Positions 26,801 through 35,600 of a DNA stretch of 64,000 bases are shown piece by piece; position 1 is the stretch's first letter, and the number at the start of each line of letters is the position of its first letter. Origin of the DNA: JAFGPL01 sp963781805 (GTDB lineage Bacteria > Bacteroidota > Bacteroidia > Bacteroidales > UBA10428); contig CAWAHF010000004.1 of assembly GCA_963781805.1 (NCBI GenBank), positions 1,798,001 to 1,862,000 of the forward strand. Direction: 5' to 3'. The position numbers and the translations under genes were made by a program. The notes below the pieces were generated by a model, which was not told the origin of the DNA, did not search any database, and worked only from the letters and a program-made list of their open reading frames with translations.

Positions 26801-27149
26801 GGCGGGAATGTTACGATCATTTCATTATGCCATCTATATGGCCTATTTCAAGATGAAAACCAGGGAATCGGAAATCACCTCTATTCTCGAACCATGGATT
26901 GAGCATTGGTATCATTTAACATGTTATCATTTTCTTAAGTCCTATCTGGAAGAAGCAGGAAATGCGCCTTTTATTCCTGAAAAAGAATCACAAATTGAAA
27001 GTTTACTAAATCTGTTTCTGATTGAAAAATCAATTTATGAAACAAGCTACGAAATAAACAACCGGCCTGACTGGTTGATTGTGCCTCTCAACGGACTTGA
27101 TAAAATAATTGATAACCTGGCCGCCACTGCAAAAATAGTTGAGGAATAA
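23808..27149 (+). CDS. treS: Trehalose synthase fused to maltokinase (TreS-Mak)
   Basis: The 1113-residue fusion carries two steps of the GlgE pathway. Residues 1-550 are TreS, which interconverts trehalose and maltose: NTWYKDAIIYQLHVQSFFDS, DGLRLDAVPYL with Asp206, LLAEANQWPED with Glu248, FLRNHDEL with Asp314, and RYGVRTPMQW. Residues 600-1113 are maltokinase: a shared kinase-like fold with VHGDYHLGQVL (His957, Gly958, Asp959) and IIDFEGEP (Asp976), which phosphorylate maltose with ATP. The fusion channels trehalose to maltose-1-phosphate for GlgE, whose gene ends 11 bp upstream. Similar fusions are known in several phyla. No gene damage is seen. Confidence 0.96.
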   Translation: MKTKRKQNTWYKDAIIYQLHVQSFFDSNNDGTGDFPGLIQKLDYLGSLGINTLWLLPFYPSPLKDGGYDISDFASIHPAYGKLSEFKKFIREAHKRDIRIITELVLNHTSSQHSWFQRARKSKPGSNYRNYYVWNDSPDRYPDARIIFQDFEISNWSWDTEAKAYYWHRFYSHQPDLNFDNPAVTKEVFKLIDFWFNIGVDGLRLDAVPYLFERDGTNCENLPETHTFLKKLRAYIDENFDDKMLLAEANQWPEDARQYFGNGDECQMAFHFPLMPRLYMAMKMEDRFPVVDILEQTPEIPENCQWAIFLRNHDELTLEMVSDEERDYMYKSFTKEPKQRINLGIRRRLAPLMDNDRRRIEMMNILLFSLPGTPIIYYGDEIGMGDNYYLGDRYGVRTPMQWTSDKNAGFSHCNPQQLFLPVILDYEYNYEAINVESQERNYASLLWWMRRVIATRKNHKAFSRGTIRFINSNNPKILSFIREYEDEAILVIINLSRYSQAVELELEEYAGYTPIEVFSQNHFPIIGKNPTTFTLQYRDHFWLELTKVEQAEYFQGNKSQYMKFSRKEWNSLGTELTVKIRKYFIEYMLHSRWFRGKARKIKGLTLLDVFILTKENFNTYLFFAQMDYVDSQSENYVLAGKLAFNKEAHDIQKSYPQAVIAMVEAEDRKGIFYDAAFSESFQQLALQLIFARGKIKGQHGELTGSPGKYLRKNLQKTEMPLTSNLLGVEQSNSSILYNQRFFLKFYRSPDEGSNPELEIIQNLTEKTSFENLPPYAGTLIYNRNPSESYSLGILTGFIPNEGNAWELTERFNEQYFENILIHRQQFSEPPGYIPGMMEDYEPDDSKLLKDLAGYFFVEMIEKLGQRTAQMHKGLASITSDDLFKPENFSLLYQKSINQSFRTLIKKTNAEFRINFKQLKGQTKELCTKVLSNEDMLLAVIKNLLESEKIRSQKIRVHGDYHLGQVLFTGKDFIIIDFEGEPARSLSARKLKYCPFKDVAGMLRSFHYAIYMAYFKMKTRESEITSILEPWIEHWYHLTCYHFLKSYLEEAGNAPFIPEKESQIESLLNLFLIEKSIYETSYEINNRPDWLIVPLNGLDKIIDNLAATAKIVEE

Positions 27150-27170
27150 AATTAAGGAAAAGGGAATATT

Positions 27171-29201
27171 ATGACAGAAAAAATTAAATCCAAAAAAAAG
27201 ATTGACATCAGGAAAAAAAAGACTCCGGCACCAAAAGTAAATCAAAAAGATGAAAAGATTATCCTGAAAGGAAGAGAAAAGCCAGGTTCTCAAAAAATAT
27301 TATATGATACTGATTTTATTTCTGATTATGATATTCATCTGTTCAGGGAAGGAAAACATTTCTCACTTTATGAGAAACTGGGTTCACATACCTACCTGCA
27401 TAAAGGTACGGAGGGAACATTTTTTGCTGTCTGGGCGCCCAATGCAAAATCCGTATCATTAATCGGCGATTTGAATGACTGGACCCCGGGAGTTCATCCG
27501 CTTCAACCTAGAAGTGATGAGTCAGGCATATGGTGCGGATTTGTTCCGGGAATCACACAGGGAGAATTATATAAATATCATATTGTATCAGCTAACAATA
27601 ATTACACGGTTGATAAAACCGATCCTTTTGCAAATTATTTCGAGAAACCGCCAAAAACATCATCCATTGTCTGGGATCTGGATTATCAATGGAACGATCA
27701 GAAATGGATGAAATCACGCAAAAGCAATAATTCCCTCAAAGGACCCATATCGGTTTATGAAATTCATCTTGAATCGTGGAAACGGGTGCCTGAAGATATG
27801 AACCGTTACCTCTCCTACGTAGAAATGGCAGAGCAACTGGCTGAATATATCTCGTATATGGGATATACCCATGTTGAGCTGCTGCCAGTGATGGAATATC
27901 CGTTTTCTGGTTCATGGGGTTACCAGGTTCTAGGATTATTCGCACCAACCAGTCGTTTTGGCTCACCTGAAGACTTTATGCATTTTGTAGATATCCTTCA
28001 CCAACATAACATCGGAGTGATTGCAGATTGGGTCCCTTCTCATTTTCCGGGAGATTTACACGGAATCCATTATTTTGACGGAACCTTTCTGTTTGAGCAT
28101 GAAGATCCCCGTCAGGGATTTCATCCCGACTGGAGCAGTTACATCTTTAATTACAGTAGAAATGAAGTCAGAGAATTCCTGATTAGCAGCGCCCATTTCT
28201 GGTTGGATAAATATCATATTGACGGTTTGCGGGTGGATGCGGTTGCGTCGATGTTATACCTTGATTATTCACGCAAAGAAGGTGAATGGATACCTAATGA
28301 ATATGGTGGCAGGGAAAATCTGGCAGCTATTACTTTCATACGCGAACTGAATGAATCCATCTATACGCGTTTTCCCGATGTGCAAACCATAGCTGAGGAA
28401 TCAACTGCCTGGCCTATGGTAACACGTCCGGTTTATACAGGAGGTCTGGGTTTCGGAATGAAGTGGAATATGGGATGGATGCACGATACCCTTGACTATT
28501 TTTCTACTGAACCTATCTATCGAAGCTATCATCACAACAAACTAACATTCAGTATCTGGTATGCTTTTAATGAAAATTTCATGTTGTCGTTGTCACATGA
28601 TGAGATGGTGCATGGAAAAGGATCGCTGATGGACAGAATGCCGGGAGATATCTGGCAGAAGTTTGCCAATATGCGGTTGTTATTCGGGTATATGTTCGCC
28701 CATCCGGGAAAGAAAACACTTTTTATGGGAATGGATATCGGACAATGGAATGAATGGAACTATGAATCGAGTCTGGATTGGAACTTGCTTGAATATGATA
28801 CACATAACGGAATTAAAATGTGGGTAAAAGAGCTGAATGAAACCTACAGGAAGTACCCTGCCCTGTTTGAAGTTGATTTTAATCCTGAAGGATTCAAATG
28901 GATTGATGCAAATGATGCGCAAAATTCCATTATTAGTTTCATTCGTTACAGCAAGGATAAAAAAAATACGGTAATTGCGGTTTGCAATATGACTCCCGTT
29001 CCCCGGTATAATTACAGGATTGGAGTGCCGCAGGAAGGATACTGGAAAGAAATCCTGAACAGTGATGCCAAAAATTATGGGGGTAGCGGACAAGGAAACT
29101 TCGGCGGGATGGACGCAGTTCCCGTATCGTACCATAATGAAGATTTTTCGATCAGCATTACCCTGCCGCCACTGGGTATTGTTTTATTCACAAATGATTA
29201 G
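27171..29201 (+). CDS. glgB: 1,4-alpha-glucan branching enzyme
   Basis: The 676-residue GH13 enzyme makes alpha-1,6 branches. A Lys-rich leader (residues 1-40) is followed by a CBM48 domain (GTFFAVWAPNAKSVSLIGDLN DW region). The barrel has YEIHLESWKR, DWVPSHFPGD, DGLRVDAVASMLYLDYSR with nucleophile Asp356, and TIAEESTAWP with acid Glu409. The 53-residue spacing between Asp and Glu equals that of E. coli GlgB. SLSHDEMVHGKGSL carries the third carboxylate. It follows the TreS-Mak gene by 21 bp and completes the GlgE route. Confidence 0.97.
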   Translation: MTEKIKSKKKIDIRKKKTPAPKVNQKDEKIILKGREKPGSQKILYDTDFISDYDIHLFREGKHFSLYEKLGSHTYLHKGTEGTFFAVWAPNAKSVSLIGDLNDWTPGVHPLQPRSDESGIWCGFVPGITQGELYKYHIVSANNNYTVDKTDPFANYFEKPPKTSSIVWDLDYQWNDQKWMKSRKSNNSLKGPISVYEIHLESWKRVPEDMNRYLSYVEMAEQLAEYISYMGYTHVELLPVMEYPFSGSWGYQVLGLFAPTSRFGSPEDFMHFVDILHQHNIGVIADWVPSHFPGDLHGIHYFDGTFLFEHEDPRQGFHPDWSSYIFNYSRNEVREFLISSAHFWLDKYHIDGLRVDAVASMLYLDYSRKEGEWIPNEYGGRENLAAITFIRELNESIYTRFPDVQTIAEESTAWPMVTRPVYTGGLGFGMKWNMGWMHDTLDYFSTEPIYRSYHHNKLTFSIWYAFNENFMLSLSHDEMVHGKGSLMDRMPGDIWQKFANMRLLFGYMFAHPGKKTLFMGMDIGQWNEWNYESSLDWNLLEYDTHNGIKMWVKELNETYRKYPALFEVDFNPEGFKWIDANDAQNSIISFIRYSKDKKNTVIAVCNMTPVPRYNYRIGVPQEGYWKEILNSDAKNYGGSGQGNFGGMDAVPVSYHNEDFSISITLPPLGIVLFTND

Positions 29202-29484
29202 CAGTTGACAGATTGGTTAGAAAATTACAAGAATTGCATAAAATCCGGTTATGGCTTATGCTCATGAATAATCTTATACCTTTATAATCGCTACCTTCAA
29301 TTCCTGTAAACACTTTTTAAAATGACAACAAATCTGATCTAAGAGCAATTCCCCGGAGGGATACCTATGTCTATATTCCTGACCTTAGAAAATCAATTCT
29401 TACAAATTAATTAAATTACAAAATATTAAAAATAGAAAAAAGCCTTTATCTTCGGAATTATTTGCACATGCACCTTAGAAACTC
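29202..29484. other. Spacer between glgB and malQ
   Basis: No gene or clear terminator is seen. A box close to the -7 consensus, TATCTTCG (about 29447-29454), lies some 35 bp before the malQ start, so malQ may have its own promoter. Confidence 0.35.
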
Positions 29485-31005
29485 ATGAAAGTAAGGAAAG
29501 ATATGTCAGAACGAAGTGCAGGTATACTGATGCACATTACTTCGCTTCCCGGAAAATTCGAAATAGGAGATTTTGGCCCCGAAGCATATCGATTTGCAGA
29601 TTTTCTTAAAAATCATGATCAAAAATACTGGCAAATGTTGCCGCTAAACCAGGTTTACAGGGATGGCGGCTATTCCCCATACAGTTCGCTGTCTGCATTC
29701 GCAGGAAACATCTACCTCATCAGTCCTGAATTGCTGCTGGAACAGAATCTGATAACTGAATTACCTGTTGGTAACAAGCTCCATACCTCCGACAAAGTGC
29801 ATTATGAACGAATAGTGCAAATAAAAGAGACCGTCATTGATGAAGTATATAAAAATTTCAAAACAAGGCCGTTCAATACCCTAGCCAGAAATTTCGAAGA
29901 ATTTTGCGAAAAAGAGGCTTTTTGGCTAAATGATTATGCGCTATTCGTATATCTGAAGAAAACACAGGGTATGATTCCCTGGAATGACTGGCCGGCCGAA
30001 TTCCGCGACCGGGACGAAAGGGTTATGAAAATGGTGGTTAAGGAAAATGCCGATAAAATTGAACGTGAAAAATTTGCCCAGTTTTTGTTTTTATACCAAT
30101 GGAAAGAGCTAAAATCATACTGCAATTCCAGGGAAATAAAAATTTTCGGCGATATTCCTATTTATGTCAATTACGACAGTGCGGATGTATGGTCGCACCC
30201 TGAATTATTTAAGCTCGATAAAAACAGGATGAAGTTGGCAGTCTCAGGTGTTCCGCCCGATTATTTCAGCAAAGAGGGTCAGCTTTGGGGAATGCCAGTG
30301 TTCAATTGGGCCGTGATGAAGAAGGATGGCTATTCCTGGTGGATCGACCGTATCAAAAAAAACCTGGAACTGTTTGACCTGCTGCGGCTCGATCATTTCA
30401 GGGGATTTTCAACTTTCTGGGAAGTCCCGGTAAGTGAAAAAACTGCGGTAAACGGAACATGGATAAAGGGTCCGGGCGCCGACTTTTTCAATGCACTTAA
30501 AAAAGTATTTCCTGAAATGCCGTTTGTGGCTGAGGACCTGGGGGATGTAGATCAACCTGTTTATGATCTTCGCGATAAATTCAAATTACCTGGAATGAGG
30601 GTACTTCAGTTTGCTTTTGGAAAAAACTTTGAAAAATCACATCATATTCCACACAATCATACTTACAACAGTGTAGTTTATACCGGCACACACGACAATA
30701 ACACCACCAGGGGATGGTTTATGAACGAAACAGGTAAAATGCAACGTAAACACCTGAAAAGTTATATTGGTAAAAAGATACATAAAAGAAACTGTCATTG
30801 GCAGCTCATCCGAATGACATACGCTTCAGTAGCAAAACTGGCAATAATCCCAATTCAGGATTTCATGGGCATGGGGGCAGAAGCACGAATGAATATCCCT
30901 TCTACAGAAAATCACAATTGGTTGTGGCGTTTATCTGAAAAATATCTGACGCCAGGCATCAAACGAAAAATTAAAAAACTTGTGAAGACATATGGGAGAG
31001 GGTAA
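29485..31005 (+). CDS. malQ: 4-alpha-glucanotransferase (amylomaltase, GH77)
   Basis: The 506-residue enzyme shuffles alpha-1,4-glucan segments and matches the short amylomaltase form, not the longer Bacteroidota form with CBM20 domains. Motifs: GILMHITSLPG, FGDIPIYVNYDSADVW, GVPPDYFSKEGQLWG, LRLDHFRGF with nucleophile Asp303, FVAEDLGDV with acid Glu350, and YTGTHDNNTT with the third Asp. A second ATG at 29503 is preceded by AAGGAAAG, and GH77 homology begins just after it (SERSAGIL), so that may be the real start. It is separated from glgB by 283 bp. Confidence 0.95.
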   Translation: MKVRKDMSERSAGILMHITSLPGKFEIGDFGPEAYRFADFLKNHDQKYWQMLPLNQVYRDGGYSPYSSLSAFAGNIYLISPELLLEQNLITELPVGNKLHTSDKVHYERIVQIKETVIDEVYKNFKTRPFNTLARNFEEFCEKEAFWLNDYALFVYLKKTQGMIPWNDWPAEFRDRDERVMKMVVKENADKIEREKFAQFLFLYQWKELKSYCNSREIKIFGDIPIYVNYDSADVWSHPELFKLDKNRMKLAVSGVPPDYFSKEGQLWGMPVFNWAVMKKDGYSWWIDRIKKNLELFDLLRLDHFRGFSTFWEVPVSEKTAVNGTWIKGPGADFFNALKKVFPEMPFVAEDLGDVDQPVYDLRDKFKLPGMRVLQFAFGKNFEKSHHIPHNHTYNSVVYTGTHDNNTTRGWFMNETGKMQRKHLKSYIGKKIHKRNCHWQLIRMTYASVAKLAIIPIQDFMGMGAEARMNIPSTENHNWLWRLSEKYLTPGIKRKIKKLVKTYGRG

Positions 31006-31059
31006 AGTTCTGTCTGTCTGTTTTTTCAAAACAAAAAAGTTGGCATGGATATACGTTTT

Positions 31060-31296
31060 TTAAACCAAATGTTTATTTCGAAAAGCGATACCAGATCCTG
31101 ATTTGAGGTATTTTTCAAATTCAAATGCTCTATACTTATCTGAGAACGTGATAAAAGTTATTAATTCAACTGGGAGTTTATCCTTGGTATAATGAACCTG
31201 ACCATTTTTGTGTCTGATTATTCTATCGTCTAGGTTGTTGGTGCAACCTGTGTAATATGTCTCGTCTTTGCATCTTAAAATATAAACATACCACAT
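31060..31296 (-). CDS. GIY-YIG domain endonuclease-like protein
   Basis: The 78-residue product is a single GIY-YIG domain: WYVYILRC (GIY strand), YYTGCT (YIG strand), then DDRIIRHKNGQ with the conserved Arg, and FEFEKYLKSGSG with the conserved Glu of the metal site. This stand-alone YhbQ/UPF0213-like form is common in Bacteroidota. Its cellular role is unknown. The gene is minus strand, 190 bp downstream of ssrA, with a cluster of hairpins between them. Confidence 0.9.
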   Translation of the reverse strand: MWYVYILRCKDETYYTGCTNNLDDRIIRHKNGQVHYTKDKLPVELITFITFSDKYRAFEFEKYLKSGSGIAFRNKHLV

Positions 31297-31316
31297 AATT
31301 ATGTACTGAGTAATAG

Positions 31317-31482
31317 GTGGACTGTGTCCACACGCTGTTGCTGAAGCTCACCTCCGCATAAAGCTTCGGTGAATAGTGGACTGCGTCCACCGTAGCTCAC
31401 CGAAGATTTAAGATAAATACTAAAATTATATTTATAGCTCATTAATATAGACGAAGCTCACCTCCGCATAAAGCTTCGGTGA
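31317..31482. repeat. Cluster of hairpins and a 30-bp direct repeat downstream of ssrA
   Basis: A 30-bp sequence (GAAGCTCACCTCCG to AGCTTCGGTGA) occurs exactly at 31343-31372 and 31453-31482. Each copy can fold through GAAGCT against AGCTTC. Two GTGGAC-N3-GTCCAC hairpins lie at 31317-31331 and 31376-31390. CTTCGGTGA (31364-31372) pairs with TCACCGAAG (31397-31405), enclosing the second one. The copy nearest ssrA could act as its 3' processing or stop structure. Confidence 0.75.
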
Positions 31483-31489
31483 GCGAAGG

Positions 31490-31886
31490 TGGAGCTGCCG
31501 GGAGTCGAACCCGGGTCCAAACAGGAAACCCATAAGATTTCTACATGCTTAGTTTATTATTGATTTTCGTGAACAGGCCGGGAACAAACACCCAATCTGA
31601 ACCTTATCCCCTGTTGTTTCGCCTGGTTATCGGGGTATTTACCAAGACTATCCCTGTTTTCGTGTGCCTCTTAATCCTGTCCCTCAAGGAGTAGGTACCG
31701 GAGAAGCAGCCTGTTCCGATCACCTTGAACCGGAATTACGCCATAATCTACTGTTATTCGATTAGGCAGCAAGCGCGTAATTTGTTTCGCCACTTAATGT
31801 TTTGCACCGCAGTTTAACGGGTTACTGTGCGTTGCCCGGCATGCTTGCTTACCTGTTTATCCTGCTGTCAAATCCATTTCAACCCC
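31490..31886 (-). ncRNA. ssrA: tmRNA (transfer-messenger RNA)
   Basis: Read on the minus strand, the RNA starts GGGGTTGAAATGGATTTGAC and ends with the T-arm GGGTTCGACTCCC and CAGCTCC. GGGGTTG (31886-31880) pairs with CAGCTCC (31497-31491) as the acceptor stem. The tag frame (31791-31762) reads GETNYALAA followed by TAA, a Bacteroidota-type tag. After the discriminator A the genome reads CCT, so the last base of CCA is probably added by tRNA nucleotidyltransferase. The RNA rescues stalled ribosomes with SmpB. Length, 397 nt, is normal. Confidence 0.97.
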
Positions 31887-31898
31887 ATAAGCAATGTG

Positions 31899-31906
31899 CA
31901 AAATTA
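31899..31906 (-). promoter_or_regulatory. -7 promoter box for ssrA
   Basis: On the minus strand the sequence reads TAATTTTG, a perfect TAnnTTTG box, ending 13 bases before the predicted 5' end of tmRNA. No good TTTG was found at the -33 position. Confidence 0.55.
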
Positions 31907-31971
31907 CTAAAATCAAACCATATCCGGGCGTATTCATCGATAAATCTTGTTATATAGAAATAAGAATTACT

Positions 31972-31979
31972 TATGTTTG
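31972..31979 (+). promoter_or_regulatory. -7 promoter box upstream of the copper island
   Basis: TATGTTTG fits TAnnTTTG exactly, with TTG at 31947-31949, 22 bp upstream. It would start transcription near 31986, ahead of the HYC_CC_PP gene and the cusA operon. Confidence 0.5.
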
Positions 31980-32091
31980 GCGGATTCAATGAAATGCTGA
32001 AAAGTATTTATTTAACATGTTTTTAAGAAATTAATTGAACTTTTTTCCTATAAAAGACGTTACCTTTACTCTGACAGAAAAATTATTCAGT

Positions 32092-32472
32092 TTGATTAGA
32101 AAAATAAGTCATATTATTGTTTCAATATTCCTGTTTTTTGCTTTTGCAGGTGTTACCGTAAATAAACATTATTGTGACGGTCATATATATTCGTTGAAAA
32201 TCAATCATCAATCCAAAAAGTGTTGTGATAATAATAATTGCGGACATTGCAAAGATGAAACCATTGTAATAAAAGTTCATAATAATTTTTTACCCGAATT
32301 CCAGTTACGTCTTAATTCTGATCAGTTTCCAATTAACCTGTTTTGGACAAAGAAAGCCGAATTTGCAGAATCATTAGTAAGCGTAAACTCTGCAAATTTG
32401 TCCTCTTATAATGATATTTCTCCTCCCACAACCTCAGTAAACATCTCTTTGCTACAAAACTTTCTCTTATAA
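32092..32472 (+). CDS. HYC_CC_PP family protein (metal-locus-associated, exported)
   Basis: The name-giving residues are present: NKHYCDGH, then KKCCDNNNCGHC, then ISPP near the C-terminus. The frame extends up to a TTG at 32035, but starting at the TTG at 32092 gives a classic signal peptide (IRKISHIIVSIFLFFAFAGV) and a 126-residue product like the family. I prefer the later start; the longer one would give 145 residues. The Cys/His cluster suggests metal binding in the periplasm. The family travels with heavy-metal efflux genes in Bacteroidota and has no established biochemical function. It is 226 bp before cusA. Confidence 0.8.
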   Translation: MIRKISHIIVSIFLFFAFAGVTVNKHYCDGHIYSLKINHQSKKCCDNNNCGHCKDETIVIKVHNNFLPEFQLRLNSDQFPINLFWTKKAEFAESLVSVNSANLSSYNDISPPTTSVNISLLQNFLL

Positions 32473-32698
32473 GATTTTTTCGTTACGTAATACCAACTTG
32501 TTTCGGTTAACTGACTAATTTTTTGGAGTGTATTTCCAATAATTTCTGTAATTCCAATCAATTTACTTTTTCATTGATTCATTCGTCCGGAAATTATTCA
32601 TCTAAAAGTCTTTTAACCGGTGTGTATTTAAGTTGGTATTATGCCAATCATTCTATTCATCTAAACTTAGTTGTTACTTAATTATAAATCTTGTAAGC

Positions 32699-35600
32699 AT
32701 GCTAAATAAAATAATCCGGTTCTTTCTGGAAAATAAGCTGGTGACTTTTATGTTGCTGATAACATTAATTGTATGGGGTATTATTTCAGCTCCATTCAAC
32801 TGGAAGATCGGCTTTCTTCCCCGTGACCCGGTGCCGGTGGATGCAATCCCGGATATTGGAGAAAACCAGCAGATTGTCTATACTGAGTGGCAGGGACGCT
32901 CCCCCCAGGATATTGAAGATCAGATCTCATATCCGCTTACTACAGCGCTTTTAGGTATTCCCGGGGTAAAAACCATCCGAAGTAATTCTATTTTTGGTTT
33001 GTCAAGCATTTATATCATTTTCGATGATGATATTGAATTTTACTGGAGCCGGACACGAATTCTGGAAAAGTTGAACTCCTTACCGTCAGGTATTTTGCCC
33101 GATGGAGTCACACCCACACTCGGCCCTGATGCGACAGCGCTTGGGCAGATTTACTGGTATACACTGGAAGGCAGGGATAAGAACGGAAATCCTTCAGGAG
33201 GTTGGGATCCTCAGGAATTAAGAACAATTCAGGATTTTTATGTAAAATATTCTCTTACCTCTGCCAAAGGGGTTTCGGAGGTTGCATCTATCGGCGGTTT
33301 TGTAAAGGAATACCAGGTAGATATCGATCCGAATGCCATGAAAGCTTATGGGGTAACTGTTGCCCAGATAATGCAGGCTGTCAGGAAAAGTAACCTGGAT
33401 CTCGGTGCAAGAACGATTGAATTTAACAGGGCAGAATACCTGGTCAGGGCGCTGGGCTACATCAAAAGTCTGAGTGATTTGGAGGAAAGCGTGGTCACAG
33501 TGCATGATAATGTTCCTGTGCGAATTAAGGATGTAGCCAAGGTGAATTTTGGACCGGCAACCCGCCGGGGCGGTTTGGACAAAGGCGGAGCCGAAGCAGT
33601 GGGAGGAGTTGTGGTAGCCCGATATGGATCCAATCCAATGGAAGTAATTACTAATGTAAAGGAAAAAATTGCAGCTATCTCGCCTGGTTTACCAGTTAAA
33701 AAACTGGCAGATGGAACCATTTCCAAAGTCACCATTGTTCCTTTCTATGATCGTACCGGATTAATCAAAGAAACACTTGGCACGCTTAACTCGGCGCTCA
33801 CCGGTGAAATCCTTATAAGTATTATTGTGGTCATCATCCTTATGATGAATTTACGAGCGTCTGTGCTTATATCCAGCCTTTTACCTATTGGAGTGCTAAT
33901 CACATTTATTGTTATGCGCAGGTTCCATGTTGATGCCAATATAGTGGCATTGTCCGGTATAGCCATTGCTATTGGGGTAATGGTTGATGTTGGGATCGTC
34001 TTTACAGAGAATATCGTACGACACCTTGATATGCCTGAGAACCTGGGGGCGAGGGGAAAAAACCTTCTCAACGTGATATACAGTGCGACAGTTGAAGTGG
34101 CATCGGCCATTATGACAGCCCTGGCTACAACTATCGTGAGTTTTCTTCCCGTTTTTGCCATGCAGGCCGCTGAAGGAAAGCTGTTTAGACCATTGGCATT
34201 TACCAAGACATTTGCCATACTGGCATCGCTGGTTATCGGTATTATCATCATTCCCGCTATGGCTCATATTATATTTTCTATCCGTTTTGATAAAAAGAGG
34301 ATATCACGGATATGGAATTATTCTCTCATTGCCGCCGGGGTTAGTTTTATCATTGTATTCCATGTATGGATCTCCCTGGCCCTGGTGGCTTTTGGTGTAA
34401 ATAACCTTATGGAATACAGGTGGCCTGAAACCAATAGAAAATTTGTAAACTATATAAACATAGGTATTGCACTTAGCATAGTGGTATATTTTCTTACTTC
34501 AGAATGGATGCCACTTGGAGCTCAGAACAGCACATTTATCAACTTCGTGTTTGTGCTGGCTATCCTGGCTGTTGTTCTTGGCATTTTAATGACCGTCGTT
34601 CATTTTTATCCTGCAATTCTGGCATGGTGCCTTGATAATAAATGGAAATTTCTGTCTATACCCATTGTGTTGGTTACATTTGGGATACTTGTGTGGCAGG
34701 GGGCCGATAATATATTTGGGTTTTTACCTCTAAAATTGAAAGAAACAAGTGGCTGGCAGGCAATTTCACGAACATTTCCGGGCGTGGGAAAAGAGTTTAT
34801 GCCATCGCTGGATGAAGGGTCTTTCCTACTCATGCCCACTACCATGCCACATTCGGGCATAGAAGAAAATATTGAAGATATACGTTTACTGGATATAAAG
34901 GTGAATTCAATCCCCGAGGTGCAATCCATTGTCGGCAAATGGGGACGTGTAAGTTCCGCGCTCGATCCGGCGCCGATTTCCATGTATGAAAACCTGGTCA
35001 ATTACAAACCTGAATATATCCTTGATGAAGATGGCCACAGGATAAGGTTCAGGGTTGATAAAGATGGTTTTTTTAGTTTGAACGATACGCTTAAAAAGGT
35101 TTATTTAATAAGTAATATCGATCATAATAAAGTTGATTTAAGTAAGGGTTTGAAATATGACAACCATAAAAAATTGGTAATGATTTTTATGGACAGGAAA
35201 TGGCAGGATGCAACCCCTGTTATGAAAAATATTATGTTACAGCAATTAACCACAAATATAGATGATTATTTAGTCAAGGATAAAAAAGGTGAATATTTTC
35301 GTAACTGGCGGGACCATATTCATTCACCTGACGATATATGGCAAGAAATCGTGAAGCAGTCAAACCTGCCCGGTTTAACTTCAGCGCCCAAACTTCAACC
35401 TATTCAAACAAGGCTGATCATGTTACAGACTGGGATGCGTGCACCCATGGGTGTGAAAGTATACGGCCCTGATTTGCAATCCATCGAGAAAACAGGATAC
35501 GAAATTGAAAACTTGTTGAAAAATGTCCCGGGTGTTGAACCTACATCGGTTTTTGCCGACAGGGTGGTTGGCAAGCCATATCTTGAAATAAGAATTGACC

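Noticed and set aside
32633..32698. Upstream extension of CusA by 22 codons
   Set aside because: The extension has no family similarity, whereas the ATG at 32699 begins directly with the conserved N-terminal helix.
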